Shown: piece after piece, positions 17,416 through 26,850 of the stretch | Numbering within the stretch: position 1 is the first letter of the stretch | How the letters are laid out: every line of letters begins with the position of its first letter | DNA from: Acidobacteriota bacterium | GTDB lineage: Bacteria; Acidobacteriota; Terriglobia; 2-12-FULL-54-10 | Direction of reading: 5' to 3' | Assembly: GCA_016191085.1 (NCBI GenBank) | Contig: JACPPJ010000025.1 | Coordinates: 1 to 64,000, forward strand | DNA length: 64,000 bases | The notes under the pieces: model-generated | Database searches by the model: none | Seen by the model: only the letters and a program-made list of their open reading frames with translations | What the model was told of the DNA's origin: nothing | Made by a program: the position numbers and the translations under genes

Positions 17416-20400
17416 GTGCTGAAGCTTCAAAAGATTGAGTTACTTGGGTTTAAATCCTTTGCTGACAAAACTGAGATTGTTTTCAACGACGGCGGCGTCG
17501 CCGCTATCGTAGGACCAAATGGATGTGGCAAGAGCAACATTAGTGACGCCATCAATTGGGTGTTGGGAGAACAGTCCGCCAAGACTCTGCGAAGCGGAAG
17601 AATGCAGGACGTCATTTTCAATGGAACTCCCGGGAGGAAGGCGACAGGTATGGCGGAAGTCCACCTGACGCTGTTCGACTCCGACATGGAAGTGACGCCT
17701 TCTCCCGAGATCGAGTCCAGCAACGGTCATCACAAGAAAGCAATCGCCAATCTTCCGAACGGGCAGATCACCGTATCACGAAGGCTGTTTAGCTCCGGGG
17801 AAAGTGAATACCTGATGAACGGCCGCCCGTGCCGATTGCGCGACGTGCAGGATATATTTCTGGGGACCGGTCTCGGCCCCGACGCGTATGCTGTCATCGA
17901 ACAGGGCCGCATCGGACAGATCCTCACTTCCAAGCCTTACGAGCTGCGCGGCATCATCGAAGAAGCCGCCGGCGTAACGAAGTTCAAAGCCAAACGAAAA
18001 CTGGCGTGGGCGAAGCTGGAGTCGTCCAAGCAGAACCTTTCACGCGTAAACGACATTCTGGAAGAGATCGGCCGGCAGCTCAATTCTCTCAAGCGACAGG
18101 CCGCGCGAGCGCAGCGCTACACGGAACTGCGCGAGCTGATGCGTTCCCAATTGCGCATTGTGCTTGCGAATCACTACCGTGAGAAAGAACAGGACGGGGT
18201 TCGCGTGGCGTTGGAATTGGGAATGCTGAACCGCTCCTTGCAGGAGCGCGTCGCGTTTACGGAGAGCCGCGAGACAGAGCAGCGCGATACGCACGAACTT
18301 TTTGAGCAGGAGGAAGCGCAACTTCGGCAGGCTATCGATGAGCGGGCCGCGCTTCGTTTGGCGGCGGAACGCGCCCGCAGTCAATCGGCGTCACAAGCGC
18401 AGCAGATCGGGTATCTGGCTAGCCGCATCGAGGAGTCCGTAGCGGAAAAAACGCGTGTTGAGGCGCGCGTGGAAGATCTCAATTCGGAGCGCCGGGCGTG
18501 CGTAGCTTTCGTGTCACAAATTCAGAATGAAGTCGAATCGTTGACCAAAGACTTGCGCGAATCGGAAAGCCGGTTCCAGAACTGCCAGAGCGTGCTGAAA
18601 GACAAGGAGCGCAAGCTTGCACAACTGCGCCAGGAAATGCTCGATGCCGTCGGCCGCTGCGCCACGCTGCGCAACCAGGTGCTCCAACTCGAGCAGTTCC
18701 TGAACAACACCGACCGGCAGATCGAGCGCGGAGAGCTGGAACGTTCCTCCGTTGAGGCCGAGCGTGAGGCTGCGACTACAAAGAGCGGAGAAATCCAGGC
18801 ATCTATGCTGCGGCAACGCGAAGAGTTGTCAGAGATCGGTGCTCGACGGACGTCTCTCGAGCAAGATCTCAGGTCCAATCGCGAGGAGGAAGCGCGGCAG
18901 CGGGTGGCGCTGGATCACCTGCGTTCCGGACTAGCCGCACAGCGCGGTCGAATGGCATCGCTGGAAGAAATTCTCGCCAGCCGCGCTTACAGCACGGAAG
19001 CTGTGAAGCGCCTGTTCGAAGCGCATCACGCGAACGCCGCAACTGCCGCCGCCGCTTCGAATGAAAACGGCTGGCACGGCTTTGAACCGGTGGGAGTGCT
19101 CGCTGACTTCATCGAAGTAGATGCGACTTATGAACGCACGGTGGAGGAGTTCCTTCGCGAAGAACTGGACTATATCGTGGTGAAGGACTGGGACGCTGCC
19201 AAGCGCGGCGTGCATCTGCTGCGCACAGAGGTACCTGGCCGCGCCACGTTCCTGCTGCACTCCGGTGCTGACGCGCACGCGAGCGCAAACGGCAATGGAC
19301 ACGGATACGGAAATGGCAACGGGAACGGCAATGGAAACGCTGAGGATCACGGTTCCGTCGCCGTCACAATCGACAATTACGAGACGCTGCCTGGTGTATT
19401 AGGCTCTCTGGAAGGACGCGTGCGGCTCACTAACGGATTCTCAAATGCCGCTAGCACGCTGCTGCCCAAGCTCCGCCAGTGTTATCTCGTTGCTGACGCC
19501 GACGCGGGCAGGGCGCTTGCCGCGCAGCATCCGAACGCATACTTCCTCACGCCCGAAGGTGATTGGTTCCACGGCGATCTGATTACGGCGGGCCACGGCG
19601 ACAATACCGGGCCGCTGGCGCTGAAGCGCGAGTTCCGCGAACTGACGCGCAACGTCGTCGCTGGCGAAGAGAATGCGGCACAAACGGCGGCGCATCTCGC
19701 CGCTCTGCGAGAGACTATCGAGCAACAGCAGGCGGCGCTGCAAGCGTTGGTTGAAGAGCAGCAGCAGGCTGAAAAGCAACTGGTTGTCGCCGAGCGCGAT
19801 TGGAAGGACTCGACAGCACATTGCCAACGCCTCGGCACTCACCTGGAGACGATCAGGCTGGAGGTCGAGCGCTTGCGGCATGAAGCGGAACGCGCGCGCA
19901 AACAACTGGCAGACGATGCGGAAGAAATTGCGCGCCGTGAGCAGCGCCGCACCGAAATCGAGATCGAAACTGCCGAAATTTCGGCTGTCATGTCGGAGCT
20001 GGAGGGGGTCCGCGAAGAGGCCCATCGACAAACTATGGAGACTCGCAGCCGGCTTGCGGCTCTAGATGAGCGCCGCCGCGCTTCGATGGATGCTCTGGCG
20101 CGCATTGATAAGGGAATCGCAGAGCATCGCGAGCGGCTCGCGCTGCTCGGTCGGCAGCGGGAAGACTGGACTCGCAGGAAGGCCGACTACGAAGAAAGCA
20201 ATCAGCGCTTGGAACAGGAAGCGAACGCCGCCGAGCAGCATTCCGAAGAGCTGGCCGTTAAGGTCGCCGATATGGAGAGCAGCTACGAGCAACGCCGCCA
20301 GAAACTCGCCGAACTCGATGTGGAGCTTCAGGCGCTTCGCCGCGATACCGATGAAATGAGAGAAAAGAAATCGGCTTGCGAAGTCCAACTGGCGCGCCTG

Positions 20401-21198
20401 GAATCGGAGTTGATTCACCTGAAAGAGTCCTGCCGGAATGAGCTGCAATTTGAAATGGAAGAACTCGCCGCTCAGGAAACGGCGATGGTCGCGCCCGAGG
20501 AGTTGGTCAGTGCCGAGCAAAGTTACCAGCAGCTCAAGGCCAAGATCGAGGGCATGGGTCCGATCAATATGATGGCCCTCGAAGAATACGAAGAATGCCG
20601 CCAGCGGCACGACTTCCTGCAAGTGCAACGGCAAGACCTGCTTGACTCCATCCGGGACACCACCCAGGCCATCCAGGAGATCGATGAGATTTCACAGCGG
20701 CAGTTCTCGGAGGCGTTCGAGCAGATCAACATCAATTTCCAGCAGATGTTTCAAGTTCTATTCGGCGGCGGTCAGGGAATGTTGCGTTTGACCGAGGCGG
20801 AAAACGCTGCCGATCGCGGCGTGGAGATCATTGCGCAGCCGCCGGGCAAGAAACTGCAGAACGTGCTACTGCTTTCGGGAGGCGAAAAAGCGCTGACCGC
20901 GATCGCTCTGCTCCTCGGGACTTTCCGCTACAAGCCGAGCCCGTTCTGCGTGCTTGACGAGGTGGACGCGCCGCTCGATGAAGCCAACGTCGGGCGCTTC
21001 GCGCGTATGGTTCAGGAGATGAGCCGCGACACGCAGTTCATCCTGATCACGCACAGCAAGAAAACCATGTCTGTCGCCCCGGTTCTCTACGGCGTGACAA
21101 TGGAGGATCCCGGCGTATCAAAAATTGTGTCGGTGAGATTCAATGGCACAACGTCTCCGCTAGCCCCGCCGCGCGAGTTGGCCGAAGCGGTTTTGTAG
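17416..21198 (+). CDS. smc: Chromosome segregation protein SMC
   Basis: About 1260 residues, long for bacterial SMC (usually near 1190). N-terminal ATPase half with Walker A GPNGCGKS (residues 33-40), a coiled coil, the hinge (about 525-690), a second coiled coil and the C-terminal half with LLLSGGEKAL (signature, near 1150) and FCVLDEVDAPLD (Walker B). With ScpA/ScpB it forms condensin. Start is the GTG at 17416 (MLKLQKIELLGFKSFADKT), preceded by AAGGTGAG. Unusual feature: inside the hinge (DNA 19285-19345) there is a run of about 20 residues made mostly of Asn and Gly (N-G repeats), expected to be a flexible loop. Confidence 0.96.
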   Translation: MLKLQKIELLGFKSFADKTEIVFNDGGVAAIVGPNGCGKSNISDAINWVLGEQSAKTLRSGRMQDVIFNGTPGRKATGMAEVHLTLFDSDMEVTPSPEIESSNGHHKKAIANLPNGQITVSRRLFSSGESEYLMNGRPCRLRDVQDIFLGTGLGPDAYAVIEQGRIGQILTSKPYELRGIIEEAAGVTKFKAKRKLAWAKLESSKQNLSRVNDILEEIGRQLNSLKRQAARAQRYTELRELMRSQLRIVLANHYREKEQDGVRVALELGMLNRSLQERVAFTESRETEQRDTHELFEQEEAQLRQAIDERAALRLAAERARSQSASQAQQIGYLASRIEESVAEKTRVEARVEDLNSERRACVAFVSQIQNEVESLTKDLRESESRFQNCQSVLKDKERKLAQLRQEMLDAVGRCATLRNQVLQLEQFLNNTDRQIERGELERSSVEAEREAATTKSGEIQASMLRQREELSEIGARRTSLEQDLRSNREEEARQRVALDHLRSGLAAQRGRMASLEEILASRAYSTEAVKRLFEAHHANAATAAAASNENGWHGFEPVGVLADFIEVDATYERTVEEFLREELDYIVVKDWDAAKRGVHLLRTEVPGRATFLLHSGADAHASANGNGHGYGNGNGNGNGNAEDHGSVAVTIDNYETLPGVLGSLEGRVRLTNGFSNAASTLLPKLRQCYLVADADAGRALAAQHPNAYFLTPEGDWFHGDLITAGHGDNTGPLALKREFRELTRNVVAGEENAAQTAAHLAALRETIEQQQAALQALVEEQQQAEKQLVVAERDWKDSTAHCQRLGTHLETIRLEVERLRHEAERARKQLADDAEEIARREQRRTEIEIETAEISAVMSELEGVREEAHRQTMETRSRLAALDERRRASMDALARIDKGIAEHRERLALLGRQREDWTRRKADYEESNQRLEQEANAAEQHSEELAVKVADMESSYEQRRQKLAELDVELQALRRDTDEMREKKSACEVQLARLESELIHLKESCRNELQFEMEELAAQETAMVAPEELVSAEQSYQQLKAKIEGMGPINMMALEEYEECRQRHDFLQVQRQDLLDSIRDTTQAIQEIDEISQRQFSEAFEQININFQQMFQVLFGGGQGMLRLTEAENAADRGVEIIAQPPGKKLQNVLLLSGGEKALTAIALLLGTFRYKPSPFCVLDEVDAPLDEANVGRFARMVQEMSRDTQFILITHSKKTMSVAPVLYGVTMEDPGVSKIVSVRFNGTTSPLAPPRELAEAVL

Positions 21199-21332
21199 AA
21201 TGGCAAGTACAGGCGTCCGGGCCGTACTTCACTCCATATACTGTGACGGGCTGGTGGGCCCATCACTGCCCTACGCTTGATCTTCAATGCGGTTCCGGCA
21301 TGGCTCAGCATTAGTGTTACGATAGTCGGTGG

Positions 21333-21716
21333 ATGGGAAGCTCCGCAACCGCTATCATTTTGTTCGCGCACGGCTCGGCTGTCGCTGACGCCAACCGGCA
21401 AGTAGCGGCTTTGGCTGAAGATGTGGGACGGCAGGCTCGCTGTCCAGCAATAAGCGCTTTTTTGGAGATCGCGCAGCCGGATTTAGCAGCGGCCGTTGAG
21501 ACTTTGGCTGCACAGGGTGCGCGGCGTATCGTGGTGGTCCCGTATTTTCTCAGTATGGGCGTGCACGTCCGTGAAGACCTGCCCCGATTGATCGGGGAGC
21601 AGCAACGGCGGTTTCCATTGCTAGAGATATTGGCCGGGCAACCCCTCGAAGGAAGCCCACGCATGCCTGACTTGATTTTGGATCGCGTGAGAGAAGCGTT
21701 GGAAACGAAGACCTAA
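21333..21716 (+). CDS. CbiX-type sirohydrochlorin cobalto/ferrochelatase (short form)
   Basis: A 127-residue single-domain chelatase of the CbiX-S size class, which works as a homodimer and inserts Co2+ or Fe2+ (or Ni2+) into sirohydrochlorin. Metal-binding His13 is in LFAHGSAV and His78 in SMGVHVREDLP. A link to cobalamin use fits the B12-binding protein at the left end of the window, but no other cobalamin gene is nearby, so sirohaem synthesis is equally possible. The gene stands alone between smc and an inverted repeat. Confidence 0.85.
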   Translation: MGSSATAIILFAHGSAVADANRQVAALAEDVGRQARCPAISAFLEIAQPDLAAAVETLAAQGARRIVVVPYFLSMGVHVREDLPRLIGEQQRRFPLLEILAGQPLEGSPRMPDLILDRVREALETKT

Positions 21717-21782
21717 TCACCACAGAGCAGACAGAGACACAGAAGAATCAGGACGATTCAACGACAGTAAGCTCTGTGGTGA
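21717..21782. repeat. Long inverted repeat (12-bp perfect arms)
   Basis: TCACCACAGAGC at 21717-21728 is the exact reverse complement of GCTCTGTGGTGA at 21771-21782, with 42 bases between. The inner bases repeat the CACAGAG/ACACAG theme. It begins one base after the chelatase stop codon and lies just before the isomerase gene. It may work as a terminator-like stem or be a copy of a dispersed repeat; there is no T-tract after the right arm. Confidence 0.6.
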
Positions 21783-21807
21783 ATCGTTATTGAAGCTGCC
21801 ATTTATC

Positions 21808-22653
21808 ATGAAAAAAGCTATCTCCACTCACCTGTTTCGTGACGCTGTATTAGGCGTGCCGCAACTCGACCTGATCGCCCGCGCGGGGTTTGATCTGGTC
21901 GAAATCTTCTGCGCGCGCCAGCACTTCGACTACACCGATGCTAATCACGTGCGCGAAATCGCGGGCTGGTTCTCGGATTCCGTCGTGCAGCTACACTCCT
22001 TGCACGCGCCGCTCTCGCGCGATCCTCAGGGCAGCTCGCATCACGCTGTCGTTTCTATCGCGTTCACTGAGCGGCAGCGGCGGCAGGATTCGATGGACGA
22101 AATCAAGCGCGTGCTCGAAGTCGCCGAGCGCGCGCCGTACCGGTATTTGATTACCCACATCGGGGTTCCCGGCGAAGAATATGATTTGCGCAAGTTCGAT
22201 GCCGCTCTCACGAGCCTCGAGCACTTGCGGCTGTTTGCGGGCCAGCGCGGCGTGAGCATCTTAGTTGAGAACATCCCGAACGACCTCTCTACTGCGCGGC
22301 GCCTGCTCGACTTCATCCGCCATACCCACATGCCGGACCTGATGGTCTGCTTTGACAGCGGGCATGCGCTGCTCGACGGCAGTGTAGAGGATGCTTTCAG
22401 CCTTTTAAAGAATTCCATCGCTTCCACTCACCTGCACGATAACGGCGGAGTGAACGACGACCACCGCTTCCCATGGGAGGGCAAGATCGAGTGGGAGAAA
22501 ACGATCAGCGATTTCCATAACTCGGCTCCTACGGTGCCACTGCTGCTGGAGGTGCGGCGTAATGGGCAGGAGATCGCGGCCAGCCTGGAGAAAGCCAGCG
22601 GCATCTTCGAAAAATTCGAGCGAATTATCGAAGAGTCGGTTCGAGAGCGCTGA
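21808..22653 (+). CDS. Sugar phosphate isomerase/epimerase (AP endonuclease 2-type TIM barrel)
   Basis: A 281-residue xylose-isomerase-like TIM barrel. The pattern includes STHLFRD at the start, a Glu in DLVEIFC, a metal-ligand Glu in ILVENIP, Asp/His in VCFDSGHALLDG and STHLHDNGG near the C-terminal side. All fit the AP_endonuc_2 / IolE-like superfamily with a divalent metal site. The specific sugar is unknown. I chose the ATG at 21808; the open frame begins at a TTG at 21790. Confidence 0.82.
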   Translation: MKKAISTHLFRDAVLGVPQLDLIARAGFDLVEIFCARQHFDYTDANHVREIAGWFSDSVVQLHSLHAPLSRDPQGSSHHAVVSIAFTERQRRQDSMDEIKRVLEVAERAPYRYLITHIGVPGEEYDLRKFDAALTSLEHLRLFAGQRGVSILVENIPNDLSTARRLLDFIRHTHMPDLMVCFDSGHALLDGSVEDAFSLLKNSIASTHLHDNGGVNDDHRFPWEGKIEWEKTISDFHNSAPTVPLLLEVRRNGQEIAASLEKASGIFEKFERIIEESVRER

Positions 22654-22678
22654 GAGCCCGACACCAGAAAGTCGAACG

Positions 22679-22774
22679 AAAAGCAGATTCTTCCTCCCGA
22701 TGGTCGTCAGAATGACAGCATCCCGCATTTGATGATGTCCTCCTGAGGAGCGAAGCGACGAAGGATCTGCTTTT
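22679..22774. repeat. REP/BIME-like inverted pair of repeats
   Basis: Outer arms AAAAGCAGATTCTTC (22679-22693) and GAAGGATCTGCTTTT (22760-22774) pair with one mismatch. Inside, TCAGAATGACA and TGTCCTCCTGA pair with two mismatches. So this is a head-to-head pair of one unit of the form TGTC-TCCTGAG-AGCGAAGCGA-GAAGGATCTGC. It sits between the isomerase and asnS. A single copy of the same unit lies inside mnmG (6651-6680). Confidence 0.75.
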
Positions 22775-22821
22775 TGTTGCTAAGAACTACGCCCTAGGTC
22801 TGTATAGGAAGAGGCTTTTAT

Positions 22822-24174
22822 ATGTCAGAGCCTGCAAACACCGCTCCCGCGCCTGCTGCAAAAGCGGCATTACCAATCGTGTCGATAGAGAACATCTCGA
22901 AGTGGGACGGCCAGGAGGTGACCATCCGAGGCTGGCTCTACAACATGCGCGAGTCCGGCAAGTTGCTGTTCCCCATCTTCCGCGACGGTACCGGCTTACT
23001 CCAGGGTGTGGTGGTGAAGAGCGCCGTGTCGCCGGAGGTCTTTGCTCGCGCTCGCGAGCTTACGCACGAATCCTCCGTGATCGTCAGCGGCAAGGTGCGC
23101 GCCGATAAGCGAGCGCCGGGCGGCTACGAGATGGACGTCATCGACGTTCAGGTGGTGCAGCTTGTCTCAAAAGACGATCCCTTCCCGATCACGCCCAAGG
23201 AGCATGGCACCGAGTTTCTGATGGAGCACCGGCATCTATGGCTGCGTTCGCAACGCCAGAACGCCATCCTGAGAGTGCGGCATGAGATCACGAAGGCCTG
23301 TCGCGACTGCTTGGATCAGGAGGGCTATCTACAGGTGGACGCGCCCATCCTGACGCCTGCTGCCTGCGAGGGAACCACCACGCTGTTCGAGACGCAATAT
23401 TTCGAGAACGAGAAAGCGTACCTCACGCAGTCCGGACAGCTCTACAGCGAGGCAACCGTCGCTGCCTTTGGGAAGGTCTATTGCTTCGGTCCCACGTTTC
23501 GCGCCGAGAAATCGAAAACACGCCGCCACCTGACAGAATTCTGGATGGTTGAGCCCGAAGCGGCGTTTGCCACTCTGGAAGACATGATGGCCCTTGCGGA
23601 ACGCTTCGTTTCATTCGTAGTCAAACGCGTTCTGGAAAACCGCCGGCGCGAACTCGAGACGCTGGGCCGCGACATCTCGAACCTCAAGAAAATCGAGCCG
23701 CCATTCCCGCGCATCACATACGACGAAGCCGTCGAGATACTGAAGCGCAAAGGCAGCGAGTTCCAATGGGGCGGCGACTTCGGCGGCACCGATGAGACGC
23801 TGCTCAGTGAGGATTTCGAAAAGCCGGTGATGGTTCATCGCTTCCCTGCCGCGATTAAAGCATTCTACATGGAGCCCGACCCGCAACGGCCCGAGTTAGC
23901 GTTAGGCGTGGATGTGCTAGCGCCAGAGGGTTACGGCGAGATCATTGGCGGCGGGCAGCGCATCAGCAGTTATGATCTTCTGCTCCAGAGAATCAAGGAG
24001 CACAACCTTTCGCAGCAAGCGTTCGACTGGTACCTCGACCTCCGTAAGTATGGCGCCGTGCCGCACGCCGGATTCGGCATGGGCATTGAGCGCGCCGTGT
24101 CATGGATCTGCGGCCTGGAACACGTCAGAGAAACCATCCCGTTCCCCAGAATGCTGCACCGGCTAAGACCTTAA
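22822..24174 (+). CDS. asnS: Asparaginyl-tRNA synthetase
   Basis: A class IIb aminoacyl-tRNA synthetase of 450 residues. N-terminal anticodon-binding OB-fold (about 20-125, [18 protein letters not shown]), then the catalytic domain with motif 2 ([25 protein letters not shown], interrupted here only by normal family sequence) and motif 3 ([16 protein letters not shown]). The first 20 residues are an Ala/Pro-rich extension. The AsnRS-type motif 2 loop (RRHLTEFW) distinguishes it from AspRS. Full length and intact. Confidence 0.96.
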   Translation: MSEPANTAPAPAAKAALPIVSIENISKWDGQEVTIRGWLYNMRESGKLLFPIFRDGTGLLQGVVVKSAVSPEVFARARELTHESSVIVSGKVRADKRAPGGYEMDVIDVQVVQLVSKDDPFPITPKEHGTEFLMEHRHLWLRSQRQNAILRVRHEITKACRDCLDQEGYLQVDAPILTPAACEGTTTLFETQYFENEKAYLTQSGQLYSEATVAAFGKVYCFGPTFRAEKSKTRRHLTEFWMVEPEAAFATLEDMMALAERFVSFVVKRVLENRRRELETLGRDISNLKKIEPPFPRITYDEAVEILKRKGSEFQWGGDFGGTDETLLSEDFEKPVMVHRFPAAIKAFYMEPDPQRPELALGVDVLAPEGYGEIIGGGQRISSYDLLLQRIKEHNLSQQAFDWYLDLRKYGAVPHAGFGMGIERAVSWICGLEHVRETIPFPRMLHRLRP

Positions 24175-24258
24175 TGGGCGCCTGTGAAGTTGCGGCGCTT
24201 GTCGCCTATCTTGTGATTGATGTTCCCCTAAGAAACGTGTTCGGCGTCTTCGTCACGG

Positions 24259-24648
24259 TTAATCTGGCATGTGCGTTTGAGCCACAGGGTGGAAGCGAGG
24301 TAAGATTTCTGGACCGAATCTTGGGTCCAGAGTGAAACACTCCTCTGAGTTTTCATAGGCCAATTCTTGGTTTCGCTTAGGGTGTCTGGCGGAGAGTTCT
24401 TTCTCGGCTTCCTGGGCTTCCTGGCAGCACGGATCAGCCTTCGGGCAGCCGTCGGAACTGATCGTTTCATAACGAAGTTGCTGGCCCATTCCGTGACACA
24501 CTAACACCGCCACCGGTCCGGTTGTTGTTTTCCGATCTTCGAGTGTGCGGTCCCAAAGCGCCCCCCTAGTGGACGAGTCTGATGCCTTCGACTCCAGGCC
24601 GCTTTGCTTGGTTATGGTCCAGCGTTTGATTACTATTCTGAGTTTGGT
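24259..24648 (-). pseudogene. Fragment of a large alpha/beta-hydrolase-like protein
   Basis: On the minus strand, the frame open from 24648 to 24259 contains TGPVAVLVCHGMGQQLRYET, matching the N-terminal 'VHGMGQQ' nucleophile-side motif of large lipase-like hypothetical proteins. The sequence after it loses this resemblance within 20 residues and stops at 24259, next to the asnS 3' end. No ATG begins the frame; a GTG at 24513 is the only plausible start. I read this as the N-terminal stub of a larger gene lost by deletion. It lies just outside the left island boundary. Confidence 0.45.
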
Positions 24649-24865
24649 CTATTTCCAAGCTGCCGTCCAACAGAAAGCTGCGTTCGCTGGCAGCCGCCAC
24701 CGACGATTCTCGGCAATTGAACAGCAATTCGCGGGCATAACGCAACCGGGAATGGAAGCCGCACAGTCACCAAATCAGCACAGAAAAGCGATTGAAGTGC
24801 TAAAATCATGCTCGCGGATCAGGAGTTAAGATTGGGATGAGCCTCGCGGTATCATTAGAGAGAGC

Positions 24866-24905
24866 GCGAAAGTGGCGGAATTGGCAGACGCGCCAGACTT
24901 AGGAT
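24866..24905 (+). repeat. Left attachment repeat (attL), truncated tRNA-Leu 5' half
   Basis: These 40 bases are identical to the 5' end of the tRNA-Leu gene at 55311, from the acceptor strand through the anticodon loop (ending AGGAT). After that the left copy reads GCGTCC instead of CTGGTC, so the anticodon stem cannot form and no tRNA is made. The crossover therefore lies within the shared segment, consistent with an integrase that cuts in the anticodon stem-loop. Confidence 0.88.
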
Positions 24906-25033
24906 GCGTCCTGAGCGGAACGTGCCAGAATGCACCAAGTTGTACAGGAGCGAAATTAGCCCATGTTTATTGGGTTTCAGACGTTATGGTTCTTGTACTC
25001 GGATGCAACGAAGCGCACGGAAACGAAAACTCA

Positions 25034-25057
25034 ACTGACACCAAAACTGACACCAGA
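25034..25057 (+). repeat. Left copy of a 24-bp island-end repeat (possible arm site)
   Basis: These 24 bases hold two near-identical 12-mers, AACTGACACCAA and AACTGACACCAG, and recur exactly at 55212-55235 near the other island end. They lie 128 bases inside the left attachment repeat. At the right end the same DNA encodes part of the integrase C terminus (T-D-T-K-T-D-T). It could be an arm-type integrase binding site or a relic of a second integrase gene end. Confidence 0.6.
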
Positions 25058-25161
25058 ATCTGAGGGCGCACTCTTTGGTTCCCTTTCGTTCCCGTCTCTG
25101 CAATCTCGGTGAACGTTTCCATAGAAGCGTCTCGTTGGCCATGTACGATCCGAGTCGGGAC

Positions 25162-26427
25162 TCACGGTTGTTGCCGTTTCAATGCATCTGAAACGGCGGT
25201 TGTAAACTCCTGAATGGCCGTCATCCAGCCGTTTTCCTTCTTGAGTAACTGATCTATCGTGATATAAGTGCCGCCTTTGGCGACATAAGAGGCATTGCTG
25301 ACTTCCTTAACGTAAGCGCCCGGCACTAGTGCGACGAGTTGTTCAAAATATTTGTGAGCGAGGCCGCCGAGTCCAGCCGTATTTGCCTGAACACTGAGAA
25401 CGTCAGTCCAAACTTTTCCTGAAGTTCTTATTGTGGCAAAATTCCACACTAGCTCCTCGTCGGGTCGCCACCTCAGAATCATGGAATTCTTGCCAAAATC
25501 GGTCTCAATCCGAAAGTTCGACTCCAATTGACCGACAAAGGCTTTCAATCGGGTTGGGATCGCAGGAAACTTTCCACCCAATTCTTCGTAGAACTTTTCC
25601 TCGGTAATCGAGCCGATCTTTTGTTGGACCGGCGGTTTGACCGTGACGTTGCCGTTCTCAACCGCGACGATACCTCTTTCGATGTTTTTCGTCTTTGCAA
25701 GAATACGCGGCTGGACTAGATAGCCTGTATTGTCGGCTGGCAATTTGAAAATGGCCAGCTCAATGAGACCAAGCATGAAATGCATTCCAGCATGTTGCTG
25801 GAGGAAAGTAGTAAGATTTTCGGTTCCTTCCTGTATTCCATCTCCGATGACCAGGAGGAGAAAGCGACCTCGTTTTAAATTTCGTGAAACAGAATCAATG
25901 AATTGCTCTTCAATTAGCTCTTCCTCACGCGGATAGGAAGCAACGGTCTGGTAGAGGCTACATTTTGGGTGCTGCTTAGTGCCGTCCGGTGCTTCCGCTC
26001 GCAAGATAGCCTCGTCTAGTTTTTCATATGACAATCTCGAAAGGTCCTTGGCGTAATCAATGACTTGCCCGATCACCTTTCTTCGTGCCTCAGGATTCCT
26101 GAAGAGCTTCGTTTCGGCAACGATTAAATCGCCGTCGGGTGTGGCATAGAGAACATCTGCGAAACCTGAGTCGAGTGGAAGTTCCATGCATATTGGAAAC
26201 GCGGGCGTAAGCGCAGGCTCAATCTGTTTAATGGGCAAGACCATCGGATTGCGGCTAACAAGCTCCTGAAGCCATCGCTCGCTGTAACCGTCGCCATCGC
26301 CTTTCTCGAAACGCACGCGCTCCAGTGGCTGGGGCTGACTGACGACCGTCTTCCCCTCCTTGAAATCGTTCACAAGCTTGAAATCCTGCACAATGAGTGG
26401 AAGGCCGTATTGCGTCCTTGTCATCAC
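25162..26427 (-). CDS. PD-(D/E)XK nuclease-like protein
   Basis: A 421-residue protein unlike any I can name in full. Residues about 85-135 hold a PD-(D/E)XK-like core: GFADVLYATPDGDLIVAETK (Asp, then Glu-x-Lys after one hairpin) followed by QVIDYAKDL, the Q-x-x-x-Y type helix seen in NucS/DUF91 and RecB-type nucleases. The C-terminal half is mixed alpha/beta with no recognised motif. It is the first gene inside the left island boundary, read toward the boundary. A divergent XRE regulator lies 137 bases upstream, a layout typical of restriction-like loci. Nuclease activity is inference. Confidence 0.55.
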   Translation of the reverse strand: MMTRTQYGLPLIVQDFKLVNDFKEGKTVVSQPQPLERVRFEKGDGDGYSERWLQELVSRNPMVLPIKQIEPALTPAFPICMELPLDSGFADVLYATPDGDLIVAETKLFRNPEARRKVIGQVIDYAKDLSRLSYEKLDEAILRAEAPDGTKQHPKCSLYQTVASYPREEELIEEQFIDSVSRNLKRGRFLLLVIGDGIQEGTENLTTFLQQHAGMHFMLGLIELAIFKLPADNTGYLVQPRILAKTKNIERGIVAVENGNVTVKPPVQQKIGSITEEKFYEELGGKFPAIPTRLKAFVGQLESNFRIETDFGKNSMILRWRPDEELVWNFATIRTSGKVWTDVLSVQANTAGLGGLAHKYFEQLVALVPGAYVKEVSNASYVAKGGTYITIDQLLKKENGWMTAIQEFTTAVSDALKRQQP

Positions 26428-26564
26428 TCAACTCCTGGTAGATATTTCGTCAACGTGTTTTTGTCCTCGATCCCGCAAGAACGGCTAACAATTCGCCAGA
26501 AATAAGGAATGGTACGTTAAGTCCGTGGACATATCAACAGCGGGAATTTCCAATATGAAACATC

Positions 26565-26777
26565 GTGGAAAACGTGCTCACTCGGTTCGGCAAGGCCGTC
26601 CGCAAACGCAGAAAGGCGCTCGGGGTCTCTCAAGAGGAGTTTGCCGATCTTTGCGGCCTCGACCGGAGCTACATGGGCGGAGTAGAACGAGGAGAGCGGA
26701 ACATCTCCCTGGTCAACATCGAAAAGATCGCAAACGGGGCAGGAGTACCGCTGAAAGACTTATTCCGAGAAGTTTAA
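26565..26777 (+). CDS. XRE-family HTH regulator (C-protein-like)
   Basis: A 70-residue single-domain helix-turn-helix protein: RFGKAVRKRRKALGVSQEEF, then LCGLDRSYMGGVERGERN and LVNIEKIANGAGVPLKDLF. Its size and pattern match controller (C) proteins of restriction-modification systems. It starts at a GTG (26565). It is divergent from the PD-(D/E)XK-like gene and may repress or time its expression. No methyltransferase gene is nearby, so a complete restriction-modification system is not present. Confidence 0.8.
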   Translation: MENVLTRFGKAVRKRRKALGVSQEEFADLCGLDRSYMGGVERGERNISLVNIEKIANGAGVPLKDLFREV

Positions 26778-26850
26778 TTCATGATGCCGCCCTTTAACTA
26801 ACCGTGGAAATTGATTGCGCGTGTGGGAGCCATCGAGCGTCTTTACCCCT

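Noticed and set aside
19563..20359. Several plus and minus frames inside smc
   Set aside because: Shadows of the SMC coiled coil; biased codon use in a repetitive heptad region creates long alternative frames.
24545..24829. 94-codon plus-strand frame after asnS
   Set aside because: Overlaps the better-supported hydrolase stub on the other strand and shows no ribosome binding site or domain.
24866..24940. Second tRNA-Leu gene
   Set aside because: Only the first 40 bases match; the anticodon stem, variable arm and T arm are absent, so it is an attachment-site fragment.
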